The translations under genes were made by a program, and so were the position numbers. The notes under the pieces are model-generated. The model saw only the letters and a list, made by a program, of their open reading frames with translations. It did no database searches and had not been told where the DNA came from. From CBDUXT01 sp965371245 (GTDB taxonomy: Bacteria > Planctomycetota > Phycisphaerae > UBA1845): a stretch of DNA of 46,828 nucleotides. Shown here piece after piece: positions 13,504-21,032 of the stretch (positions are counted from its first letter, which is position 1; each line of letters opens with the position of its first letter). The stretch is from positions 1-46,828 of the forward strand of contig CBDUXT010000044.1 of the NCBI GenBank assembly GCA_965371245.1, in the 5' to 3' direction.

Positions 13504-15084
13504 ATGGCGATATGGCGACCGATGGGACGACGAAACCGACGATCAAAGTTCTACTGGGGCAGCTACACCGACCCGAACACCGGGCATCGCATTCGGCGGA
13601 GCTTGAAGACGACCGACAAGGCGGCGGCGGAAACCTTGCTGCACGAGGCGATGAGGAACGCGGCGCTTGTCAAGGCCGGGCTCGCCGACCCGTACGCCGA
13701 TGAGGCGCGGCGGCCGTTGGCTGAGCATATCGCCGACTGGAAGGTATCGCTGGCCGACAAGGGCAACACGCCGAAGCACGTCCGGGAGTGCGTCCAGATG
13801 GTGACGCGGGCTTTCGAGGGCTGCCGGTTCGAATCGTGGAAGGACATCATAGCCTCTACGTTCTCGCGATGGTTGGCGGATGTACGGACAAACGGGCTGG
13901 GTGCGACACGGGCGAACCACTACCAGCGAGCGTGCAAGTCGTTTTGCGGATGGATGGTGCGGGACCGGCGTGCCGGGTTCAACTCACTTGAGCATCTATC
14001 GAGCTACAACACGAGCACCGACAAGCGCCACGAGCGCCGCGCGCTCACCGACGATGAGCTGCGGGCGTTGCTGGCGGCGGCTCAAGCTGGTCCTGAACGT
14101 GGGAACATGCTGGGCGTGGACCGGGCGATGATGTACCGAACGGCTATCGAGACTGGGTTCCGGGCGAACGAGATACGCGGGCTGACGGTGGGCGCCTTGG
14201 ATGCGGATGAATCGACGTTGACGGTTGCGGCGGCGTACAGCAAGCGGCGGCGTGACGACGTCCAGCCCATCCGTCCGGAGTTCGCGGCCGACCTGGCGGC
14301 GTACGTGGCGGGACGGAAGCCGTCTGAGCCGATCTTCGCCATGCCACACCCGAATCGGCTGGCAATCGTGCTGCGGGCCGACCTACGAGTCTCCAGTACC
14401 CCCTATCGGGACGACGCGGGCCGTGTCCTGGACTTTCACGCCCTGCGGCACACGTTCATCACCAACCTGGCCCGTGCGGGCGTACACCCCAAGCATGCCC
14501 AAGAGCTGGCAAGGCATTCGACCATCACGCTGACGATGGACCGGTACAGCCATGTGGCCCGAGGCGAGCTATCCGCGGCGCTCGAGGGGTTGCCCGACGT
14601 GCATGACCGACCGGCGACCGACCAGCTACGGGCGACAGGCACCTGTGATGACGCCCCGGCGCGCATGTCAAAAGCATGCCATAAGCCTGTCCGGGAGGGG
14701 GTAAGATTGTCCGCAATTGGCCAAGTTGCGACAAAGGGTGGCGCTCAAGACGACAACCGTTTCGCACTACAAAAACAGGGGTTTGCGGGCACTGAGGCGG
14801 GAAAAAAACGAAAGGCGGCGGTGGGATTCGAACCCACGAATAGCGGATTTGCAATCCGCCCCCTTGGTCCACTTGGGCACGCCGCCAGCGTGGGACCCGT
14901 TTGTCCCCGCGAAAACTGTTCAGTGATCGACCCGCGATCCTTCGTCGCGTCTGGTGCCGAGTCCGGCGTGGGCTGCCGTACAGGTGCCTTGGCGATGAAG
15001 GCCGATCCGCCCGGCATCGATCGATCGTCGGTTGATTCTATGCGCTCACTTCGGCCCGTAAAGGGTCCGATACAGGGCGGCTGA
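13504..15084 (+). CDS. int: Tyrosine recombinase (integrase)
   Basis: 526 aa as integrated; ATG at 13504 behind GGGAGG. Residues 1-70: arm-binding-like start (KFYWGSYTDPNTGHRIRRSL). About 75-165: SAM-like core-binding domain. About 178-355: catalytic domain with R220 (TGFRANEIRGL), K247 (AAYSKRRR), H312 and R315 (FHALRHTF), H338 (LARHSTITLTMDRY) and Y348. All six catalytic residues are present. After ~360 the tail is poorly conserved and runs through the att core (AVGFEPTNSGFAIR) into host DNA, where it meets a stop at 15084. In the circle the frame would instead continue to 5710 (507 aa). The catalytic part ends well before the junction, so both forms should be active. Confidence 0.92.
   Translation: MAIWRPMGRRNRRSKFYWGSYTDPNTGHRIRRSLKTTDKAAAETLLHEAMRNAALVKAGLADPYADEARRPLAEHIADWKVSLADKGNTPKHVRECVQMVTRAFEGCRFESWKDIIASTFSRWLADVRTNGLGATRANHYQRACKSFCGWMVRDRRAGFNSLEHLSSYNTSTDKRHERRALTDDELRALLAAAQAGPERGNMLGVDRAMMYRTAIETGFRANEIRGLTVGALDADESTLTVAAAYSKRRRDDVQPIRPEFAADLAAYVAGRKPSEPIFAMPHPNRLAIVLRADLRVSSTPYRDDAGRVLDFHALRHTFITNLARAGVHPKHAQELARHSTITLTMDRYSHVARGELSAALEGLPDVHDRPATDQLRATGTCDDAPARMSKACHKPVREGVRLSAIGQVATKGGAQDDNRFALQKQGFAGTEAGKKRKAAVGFEPTNSGFAIRPLGPLGHAASVGPVCPRENCSVIDPRSFVASGAESGVGCRTGALAMKADPPGIDRSSVDSMRSLRPVKGPIQGG
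14812..14858 (+). repeat. Right attachment site within tRNA-Cys
   Basis: 47-bp exact repeat of 5495-5541. It supplies the 3' half of the intact tRNA-Cys, so integration preserves the tRNA. The crossover must lie inside this core, probably around the anticodon region. Confidence 0.93.
14813..14886 (-). tRNA. tRNA-Cys (GCA anticodon)
   Basis: 74 nt on the minus strand. The acceptor stem pairs GGCGGCG with CGCCGCC, the discriminator is U as expected for Cys, the anticodon loop reads ATTGCAAAT, and the T-arm is GTGGGTTCGAATCCCAC. CCA is not encoded. A T-run lies just downstream on the minus strand (complement of 14802-14809) and belongs to the element. Confidence 0.95.
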
Positions 15085-15587
15085 GCCGCTCGACGATTCC
15101 CAGGACCGGTAATACGCGTGCCGGGTTCGCTCCGCAACGATCTATCAGGCGTGCCTGCATGCCTCCGGGGCCATCCGTTGGCTTTCGGTCACCGGAGTCG
15201 ATCGCCGACTAGTGTATGGTCACACCTGATTTTGCGGGTTCAGATCCATCCCGTTCCGTGTACCACTGCTCTTGAGCAGTGCCAACGGCGGCTCTCGTGG
15301 AATCCCAGCACTGCTCAAGAGCAGTGGCACACCCACAGATTCAGGCGCGGCGATGTACTAGGGCTTCATCAGCATCAGCGCGCCGGTCGCGACCGCCGGT
15401 GTTCTCGCCGCGCATCGCCGAGCCATAGGATGATCCCTTCGCTCAGATGCCATGGTGTGTATTGGCGAAGTAACAAAGATGCGGCGAACCCCAAGCGGAC
15501 GTTGCCCGATGCACCACTTGCGAGTACATTTGTGGTTCCCGAGTATCGGAGACGTGACCCGCGATCGAAGCCGCACACCGGACTTAC
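15085..15587. other. Intergenic region with one dispersed repeat
   Basis: No gene is supported here. The only structure seen is the ~128-bp repeat at 15232-15360. The rest is unremarkable host DNA right of the integration site. Confidence 0.6.
15232..15360 (+). repeat. Dispersed inverted-repeat element, copy 1
   Basis: Core: two palindromic arms, CACTGCTCTTGAGCAGTG (~15262-15279) and CACTGCTCAAGAGCAGTG (~15309-15326), which can also pair with each other into a long hairpin. The ends TTGCGGGTTCAGATCC and GATGTACTA recur in copy 2 at 18501-18629 in opposite orientation. Confidence 0.8.
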
Positions 15588-17129
15588 ATGCACGGAACCA
15601 TCGTACACGCTTACATCAACCGGCGGCTCCGTTTTCGCTGTTGGGCGGCACTTCTTCTTGTGCTCCCCGCCTGTGACAGCACCATGCCGTCAACCAGGCT
15701 GCGGAGCGGCGTTCGCCTGCCGGTCCCGCTTACCTCGGCGGAGTTGCCCGGCCCCGAACGTCTCTCCCGGGTTGACCGGGGCGAGGTGTTTCGGCTGACG
15801 CCGCGAAAGTTGATTTCCTTGGCGTTCAGCCGACAGCCGGACATCATGTCCAGCTACGAGCGCTTCAAGTCAGAAGAGTCGCGGTACGACTTCTTTGTCG
15901 TTTCGCGCGACTCGCTCACCCCGAGTCTTTCGACATCCAACGTCGTCAGCGAGAGACGCGAAGACGAGACGGTGGAGCGTAGACGAGGTCACGTCGTCGA
16001 GTTCGCCATCGAGAAGTTGTTCTTCGACACAACCGAATTGAACGTCGGCTTCGGCATCAACACCCAGGCCGAAAACGAGGCCATCGGCTACCGTCCGTTC
16101 GTGTCCGCCGATCTGCGCTACCCGTTGTGGGTGTCGAGGCGCAAGCTTGAACGAACCAGCGAGGACATCTTCCGTCGCAATGAACTGAACGACGCCCAGC
16201 TCGACTACATTCAGACCGTTCGCCGCCGCCTCCAAAACACGCTGTTCCGCTACTACGAGGTCATGAGTTTCGCCCGTGAGATCGACAATTTGCAGCGATG
16301 GCGGGACGACTTGATCGACCTGCAATCCCGAATCGATGCGGTCGTCGGACGCGACGTGGCCAGCGATCGAAGCCGGGTCGAGGCCGAACTCGCCAAAGTT
16401 CAGGCCGACCTTCGCGAGACGGCTGGGCGCTTTGAGATTGAGCGAGAACGGCTCAAGGCGTCCAGCGGGCTGCCGTTTCATGCTCGCGTCGAGTTCATCG
16501 ACGAGCCCTTCAACCCCTTCGAGGGTGCGACCCACGAGGACTTATTGGCCGTCAGCATAGAAACCGACCCGGAGATCGCCACGCTGCGAAACGAGCAGCG
16601 TAACGCTGAGGTTCAGCTCGACCTGGCCAGGCGAGGACGCTGGGACGTCACGTTGCTGCTCAATGGGCGCTCCAACCTCGAAGGCGCCGGTGAGGACGAG
16701 GGCGTCTCAGATTGGTCGGCCTCGTTCGGCATTGACATCAGCGCCGTCGATCCCCGCGTGACGACCAGCCTCGCGTCCCAGGCGGACGCGCGAATCGCTC
16801 GCTTCAAACAAGCCATCATCGCCCGTGAAAACGACATTTTTGTTGACACGTTTGAGCCGATCGTCCGAATCGAGACGCTCACCGCCGGAAGAGGCGAGCT
16901 TGTCAGAAACCTTCCCCGGTTCCAAAGAGACTTTGCGACCGGGCTCGAGGAGTTCACCGCCGGCACACTCAACATCGATGACCTGCTCAAACGGCGCGAA
17001 GAACTCTTCGACCAGGAGGAGGACATCTCTCGCCGGACGTTTGTCATTGGGGCCAACGTCGCCGAGCTCTGCTCTGCCACCGGCAAATTCTTCGAGTTTA
17101 TCCAGCAAGACAACGGCCACGGGGGCTAA
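15588..17129 (+). CDS. TolC-family outer-membrane efflux lipoprotein
   Basis: 513 aa. The N-terminus has Arg residues, a hydrophobic stretch and a lipobox (LLVLPAC, Cys ~29), so it is predicted to be a lipoprotein. The rest has the long helical pattern of outer-membrane efflux proteins: LISLAFSRQPDIMSSYERF, then LQRWRDDLIDLQSRIDAVVGRDVASDRSRVEAELAKVQADLRE in sections, and a second half with EIATLRNEQRNAEVQLDLARRGRWDVTLLLNG. It would form a periplasm-spanning channel. No pump subunit is adjacent; it lies upstream of the sugar genes and may export polysaccharide or work with pumps elsewhere. Start ATG at 15588 has no good SD. Confidence 0.8.
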   Translation: MHGTIVHAYINRRLRFRCWAALLLVLPACDSTMPSTRLRSGVRLPVPLTSAELPGPERLSRVDRGEVFRLTPRKLISLAFSRQPDIMSSYERFKSEESRYDFFVVSRDSLTPSLSTSNVVSERREDETVERRRGHVVEFAIEKLFFDTTELNVGFGINTQAENEAIGYRPFVSADLRYPLWVSRRKLERTSEDIFRRNELNDAQLDYIQTVRRRLQNTLFRYYEVMSFAREIDNLQRWRDDLIDLQSRIDAVVGRDVASDRSRVEAELAKVQADLRETAGRFEIERERLKASSGLPFHARVEFIDEPFNPFEGATHEDLLAVSIETDPEIATLRNEQRNAEVQLDLARRGRWDVTLLLNGRSNLEGAGEDEGVSDWSASFGIDISAVDPRVTTSLASQADARIARFKQAIIARENDIFVDTFEPIVRIETLTAGRGELVRNLPRFQRDFATGLEEFTAGTLNIDDLLKRREELFDQEEDISRRTFVIGANVAELCSATGKFFEFIQQDNGHGG

Positions 17130-17276
17130 CGGAGGGCGTATCGCTCGATACGCGCGTACCGCGTCCCACGTTCCTGCTCATTCCCGAGTTGGATTATCGG
17201 TCCAGAAGTCCGAGGCCCCTGCTCGCTCGCTGGGTTGGAAGTGGATTGCCCCCCGCGTGGTTCCGATATTCCACCT

Positions 17277-18503
17277 ATGCGTAGCCAACCAAACAAGAGG
17301 CCCTCGTCGGGCGCCCGAGCGGGCGCCGGCAGCGCACGCCGGACGGTCAACATCGGCGTGATCGGCTGCGGGCACTGGGGTCCGAACCACATCCGGGTGT
17401 TCGCGGGGCTTGATCGTTCTTGCGTGGTGGCCTGTGCCGACACACGTCCGGCACAGCTCACGCGCATCGCGGAGCGCTTCAAAGACGTCCACGTAACGAC
17501 CGACTACCGCGACGTCCTCGCCGATCCCAACATCGACGCCGTTGTCGTGGCGACCCCCACGTGCACCCATGCTGAGATAGCGGGCGACGCCCTGGATGCC
17601 GGCAAGCACGTGCTTGTCGAAAAGCCGCTGGCGCTCACGACGACCGAGGCGCGAAGACTGACGGACAAAGCTCACGCCGGCGAGTTGGTGTTGATGGTCG
17701 GCCACGTCTTCCTCTACAACAACGGGATCATCAAGCTCAAGGAGTTGATTTCCCGCGGCGAACTCGGGCGTATCCACTATCTCGACGCGGTTCGAACCAA
17801 CCTCGGTCCGGTCCGCGGTGATGTGAACGCCTTGTACGATCTGGGCACGCATGACATCAGCATTTTCAACTACCTGTTGGATGCCATCCCGGTTGAAGTG
17901 GCGGCGCACGGAAGCTGCATCTCACAACGGGGGATCGAGGACGTCTGCTTCGCCGCCCTGCGATACCCGGGGGGAACGCTCGCCCACATCCACGTGAGCT
18001 GGCTGAACCCACGGAAGGTTCGCACGATGACGGTCGTCGGGCAGCGCAAGATGGCGCACTGGGACGACGTCGATCCGTCGGAGACCTTGCGTCTGCACGA
18101 CAAGGGTCTTGAAGAGCCGCCGTACTACGACTCGTTCGGGGAGTTTCAATGTCTGCTGCGTAACGCCGACGTGCAACTGCCCAAGATCGACCTGGTCGAG
18201 CCTCTGGTGAACCAGGCCAAGGCGTTTCTCGACACCGTGTTGGATGGTGCCCCGTGCCGATCGGGCGGAGCGGAGGCCGAGGCGATTATTGCCGTCCTCC
18301 AGGCGGCCCAGCGCTCGCTGCAAAATGCCGGGCGTTTTTTTCCGGTGGTGCCGCAGACCTGCGGACCGGCAAAATCGGCGGACAGTCGCACGGTAACCTC
18401 GGTCCTTCCGGATATGTTTCCGCCGACTCCGGTCTTTTTATCCGGCGCGCCGACTTCACGGCCCGCGACCGGAACCGGTCCGGACCACCAGGTCGCCGAA
18501 TAG
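17277..18503 (+). CDS. Gfo/Idh/MocA-family sugar dehydrogenase, WbpB/WlbA-like
   Basis: 408 aa from the ATG at 17277. Residues ~24-140 form a Rossmann fold with NIGVIGCGHWGPNH (NAD binding), VVVATPTCTH, and the catalytic Lys in HVLVEKPLALT. Then GHVFLYNNGIIKLKEL and the conserved His in LYDLGTHDISIFNYLL. The family oxidises the 3-hydroxyl of UDP-GlcNAc uronic acid and related sugars; with the WbpD- and WbpE-like genes downstream this makes a UDP-GlcNAcA 3-dehydrogenase the most likely role. The last ~60 residues are a Pro/Thr-rich tail not typical of the family, perhaps disordered. A dispersed repeat begins at its stop codon. Confidence 0.8.
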   Translation: MRSQPNKRPSSGARAGAGSARRTVNIGVIGCGHWGPNHIRVFAGLDRSCVVACADTRPAQLTRIAERFKDVHVTTDYRDVLADPNIDAVVVATPTCTHAEIAGDALDAGKHVLVEKPLALTTTEARRLTDKAHAGELVLMVGHVFLYNNGIIKLKELISRGELGRIHYLDAVRTNLGPVRGDVNALYDLGTHDISIFNYLLDAIPVEVAAHGSCISQRGIEDVCFAALRYPGGTLAHIHVSWLNPRKVRTMTVVGQRKMAHWDDVDPSETLRLHDKGLEEPPYYDSFGEFQCLLRNADVQLPKIDLVEPLVNQAKAFLDTVLDGAPCRSGGAEAEAIIAVLQAAQRSLQNAGRFFPVVPQTCGPAKSADSRTVTSVLPDMFPPTPVFLSGAPTSRPATGTGPDHQVAE

Positions 18504-18629
18504 TACATCCCCACGCCTGAAGGTACGGGTGTGCCACTGCTCTTGAGCAGTGAGTGGGTTCCACGAAAGCCGCGATCGGCGCTGCTTCAAAGCAGCGGCA
18601 CCCAACACCGTGTGGATCTGAACCCGCAA
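18501..18629 (-). repeat. Dispersed inverted-repeat element, copy 2
   Basis: Reverse-complement relative of 15232-15360. It shares TAGTACATC, CACTGCTCTTGAGCAGTG and GGATCTGAACCCGCAA, while one arm has diverged to GCTGCTTCAAAGCAGC with compensating changes that keep the stem. The two copies face each other and bracket the TolC-like and WbpB-like genes. Confidence 0.8.
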
Positions 18630-18726
18630 CATGAGGCGGGACCATTCGTTAGTGGACCGTTACCGAACGCGACGACCATACCGGTCACGATCCCGACCGG
18701 GTGACCTAGTGACGGAACCGGATGCC

Positions 18727-19353
18727 ATGAACCAATCGCTTGTAGAGCCCCATCCGGTGTCGATCGATCCCGTCGTGTTCGTACACCCCCTGGCTATTTG
18801 CGAAGCACGCGACATCGGCGCGGGAACGCACATCTGGGCGTACGCCCATGTGCTCGACGGGGCCATCGTGGGAAGGGACTGCAACATTGGCGATCACGCG
18901 TACATCGAAGGCGGTGCCCGCGTCGGCCATGGTGTCATCGTGAAAAACCGCGTGCTGATCTGGGAAGGCGTGACCATCGAGGATGACGTCTTCCTTGGCC
19001 CGGGCATGACCTTCGTGAACGATTCCTATCCGCGGAGCCGGCACCTTCCCGAAGCGGCCGAGTTCTATCGCTGCAAGAATCGCTGGTTGGTCGAAACCAC
19101 GGTTCGAACCGGCGCGTCGATCGGTGCGGCGGCCGTCGTGCTTGGCGGCGTGACGGTTGGTCGCTATGCCAGCGTCGGTGCCGGGGCCGTCGTGACCCGC
19201 GACGTTCCCGATCATGCCGTTTTCGTCGGGAACCCGGCCCGCCACGCGGGGTGGGCCTGTGTGTGCGGTGTTCCGCTGAACGACCAGTTTTCCTGCCCGC
19301 GTTGCGAACGCGCGTATGAGCTGAGTGGTGGGCTTCTGAGGCAGGGAGCCTAG
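18727..19353 (+). CDS. Left-handed beta-helix N-acetyltransferase, WbpD-like
   Basis: 208 aa from the ATG at 18727; a GTG at 18709 is an alternative. Hexapeptide repeats run from ~25 to ~170 (HIWAYAHVLDGAIVGRDCNIG, HAYIEGGARVGHGVIVKN, TGASIGAAAVVLGGVTVGRY, ASVGAGAVVTRDVPDHAVFVGNPAR in pieces), with the insert GPGMTFVNDSYPRS typical of UDP-2-acetamido-3-amino-uronate acetyltransferases. The C-terminus has a Cys-x-Cys and Cys-x-x-Cys pair (WACVCG, FSCPRC), a small zinc-ribbon-like end seen in WbpD relatives. It would acetylate the 3-amino group made by the aminotransferase at 22545. It is followed four bases later by a glycosyltransferase. Confidence 0.85.
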   Translation: MNQSLVEPHPVSIDPVVFVHPLAICEARDIGAGTHIWAYAHVLDGAIVGRDCNIGDHAYIEGGARVGHGVIVKNRVLIWEGVTIEDDVFLGPGMTFVNDSYPRSRHLPEAAEFYRCKNRWLVETTVRTGASIGAAAVVLGGVTVGRYASVGAGAVVTRDVPDHAVFVGNPARHAGWACVCGVPLNDQFSCPRCERAYELSGGLLRQGA

Positions 19354-19357
19354 CGCC

Positions 19358-20080
19358 TTGTACAAGAACCACAAGATCATCGCGCTGGTTCCCGCTCACA
19401 ATGAAGAGTCGAAGATCGGGCGCGTCGTCGAGCGGACGGATCATCGCCTGGTCGATACGCTCCTGGTCATTGACGATGCATCGACCGATGCCACCGCTCA
19501 CGTCGCGCGGGCTCGCGGTGCCGAGGTGTTGACGTTGACCAGACCGAGTGGCGTAGGGGCCGCCCTTCGCGCAGGCATGGACTTCGCCCGACAAAGCGCG
19601 TTCGACCTGGTCGTGATCATGGCCGGCAACAACAAGGACGATCCTTCCGAGATTCCGCGGCTGCTCGACCCCCTTTGTGACGGACACTACGACTTCGTCG
19701 TCGGTTCCCGATATATGGAAGGGGGGCGCCACGGCGGCGACATGCCGGCGTATCGAAAACTGGCCACTCGTCTGCACCCATGGCTGATGAGCCGCTTTTC
19801 CGGCAAGCGATTGACGGAAACCACCAACGGGTTTCGTGCCTTCCGTGCGGACCTGCTGGGCGATCATCGCATCGACCTCAACCAGCCCTGGCTCGATGCC
19901 TACGGGCTCGAGGTGTACCTGCTCTGGAAGGTGCTCACACTCGGCTATCGCCACACCGAAGTGCCCTGCACGAAGCTCTATCCGTCCAAGGCCGCCGGAT
20001 ACACGAAGATGAAGCCGGTCGTGGGCTGGTGGAGCATTCTGAGGCCTATCTTCCTCCTCGGGCTCGGCCTGCGCACGTGA
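19358..20080 (+). CDS. GT2-family glycosyltransferase (DPM1-like)
   Basis: 240 aa from a TTG at 19358, supported by GGAG nine bases upstream inside the end of the preceding gene. GT-A fold signs: IIALVPAHNEESKIGRVV, the metal/nucleotide site LLVIDDASTDAT, and PSGVGAALRAGMDFA. The usual acceptor-side DADGQ is replaced by MAGNNKDDP, an N-for-D version known in some dolichol- and polyprenol-phosphate mannosyltransferase-like enzymes. A hydrophobic C-terminus (WWSILRPIFLLGLGL) suggests loose membrane association. Probably transfers a sugar to a lipid carrier or to the growing glycan. Co-transcribed with the WbpD-like gene. Confidence 0.85.
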   Translation: MYKNHKIIALVPAHNEESKIGRVVERTDHRLVDTLLVIDDASTDATAHVARARGAEVLTLTRPSGVGAALRAGMDFARQSAFDLVVIMAGNNKDDPSEIPRLLDPLCDGHYDFVVGSRYMEGGRHGGDMPAYRKLATRLHPWLMSRFSGKRLTETTNGFRAFRADLLGDHRIDLNQPWLDAYGLEVYLLWKVLTLGYRHTEVPCTKLYPSKAAGYTKMKPVVGWWSILRPIFLLGLGLRT

Positions 20081-20147
20081 CGCCTTCGTTCATGCAGCTT
20101 GACGAGTGTGACTGAACCGAGCCGCGACCGTCAGGGAGCGGGGTGCC

Positions 20148-20174
20148 CCATCCTTCGCTTTTCGCGAAGGGTGG
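20148..20174. repeat. REP-like hairpin
   Basis: CCATCCTTCGC (20148-20158), loop TTTTC, GCGAAGGGTGG (20164-20174); 11 pairs with one G-U. Preceded by GCCGCGACCGTCAGGGAGCG, a phrase I recognise as common in planctomycete intergenic repeats. Confidence 0.6.
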
Positions 20175-20276
20175 GGGACGGACGATCCGCTCATACCGTC
20201 ATCGGGTCCATCCATTCATCACCATTGCTTCGCAAGAATGTGGCGCCTGGCGGCATGTGTCGATCCAACTCAGCCA

Positions 20277-20340
20277 TGTAGGTCAGGCTCTGCCCGACAT
20301 TCGCGCACAGAAAGTTACGTCGGGCGGTACTCGACCTACA
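20277..20340. repeat. REP-like imperfect palindrome
   Basis: TGTAGGTC and TGCCCGAC at the left mirror GTCGGGCG and GACCTACA at the right, with ~22 bases between the inner arms. Confidence 0.6.
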
Positions 20341-20489
20341 CGGCTGTACCATGAAGGATAGCCTTGTGAGCGTCCAAGAGTACGATAGAATGAAATAAGT
20401 TCGTGCGGACGCGGTGCTGGCTCGGCGACCGAAGTGGTGTCGTCGGTTCGATCAGGTATACTGACCAAAATGCAAAAAAGGGAAACGAC

Positions 20490-20810
20490 ATGGGAAACAA
20501 ACACAGTTCAACATGGGAATCGCTTAAACCCCAACTCATGGCGCGAATGCAATCCAGACTCGCAGAGGATTTCGATGATTTCGCGATGACATGCGAGCAA
20601 ACCGAGCGATTGGCCCACTGGGCATTAAAGCTTGAACCGCATCATGTTCCGGCGCTTATATGCTTGGCAACGATCTATCAGGTTGCGGGAAACACATCCA
20701 AAGAAGCAGAGATGCGACAGCGGACGAGCACAATTATCGATCGTCTATCGGAGATGCCGGAGTCTCAGCTTTCTAGCTTTGAGCTGGGAATCCTGAATTC
20801 GGTTCATTAG
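20490..20810 (+). CDS. Small TPR-like helical protein
   Basis: 106 aa; ATG at 20490 with AAAAAAGGGA upstream as a probable SD. The middle, ERLAHWALKLEPHHVPALIC followed by LATIYQVAGNTSKEAEMRQR, fits one TPR-type helix pair; the rest is also helical. No signal peptide. Its GC content is lower than that of its neighbours, suggesting recent arrival. No function can be given. It stands alone between two REP-rich intergenic regions. Confidence 0.6.
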   Translation: MGNKHSSTWESLKPQLMARMQSRLAEDFDDFAMTCEQTERLAHWALKLEPHHVPALICLATIYQVAGNTSKEAEMRQRTSTIIDRLSEMPESQLSSFELGILNSVH

Positions 20811-21032
20811 GGTTCATCGTCCGATATCCAAACACACTCAGGTCAGGCATTTAGGGCTTGCTCAACAGATCTCCACGACTCGATCCGTCGCAACGTCGAT
20901 ACACCCCCGTTTTTTAAGTCCACCAGCCCCGTTTTTCGGACGACGGAATGGTTATCGCTGCCGTCGGCTCGCCCCCTGCGCGAGCGCGGTCCGTGCGGTT
21001 TGCACGGTTCGAGAACCACCGGAGACCCGTTC

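Larger units (their letters stand above)
5495..14858 (+). mobile_element. Integrated phage-satellite-like element in tRNA-Cys
   Basis: A 47-bp exact direct repeat (5495-5541 and 14812-14858) matches the 3' half of the tRNA-Cys gene, so the excised circle would be 9317 bp. A tyrosine integrase sits at the right end next to the intact tRNA. All genes are on the plus strand, many with overlapping start and stop codons. Contents: short ORFs, HNH nuclease, XRE-type regulator, two-gene unknown cassette, AlpA-like regulator, HK97-type capsid protein, AlpA-like protein, DnaB-N-like protein, replication ATPase, integrase. No terminase, portal, prohead protease, tail or lysis gene is recognisable. The layout recalls phiRv1-type elements of mycobacteria and capsid-forming PICIs (general knowledge), which parasitise helper phages. 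A decayed prophage is the alternative, but the intact att sites, integrase and coupled reading frames favour a functional small element. Confidence 0.88.
20081..20489. other. Intergenic region with two REP-like hairpins
   Basis: No gene is supported between the glycosyltransferase and the small gene at 20490. It contains the hairpins listed at 20148-20174 and 20277-20340. A TATACT near 20457 could be a -10 box for the following gene. Confidence 0.6.

Noticed and set aside
14859..15084. Host-encoded tail of the integrase as a functional domain
   Set aside because: This part is host DNA beyond the att core and the tRNA complement, so its translation is accidental in the integrated state.
15228..15360. 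CRISPR array suggested by repeated CACTGCTC motifs
   Set aside because: There are only two arms per copy, arranged as inverted repeats, with no regular repeat-spacer pattern and no cas genes.
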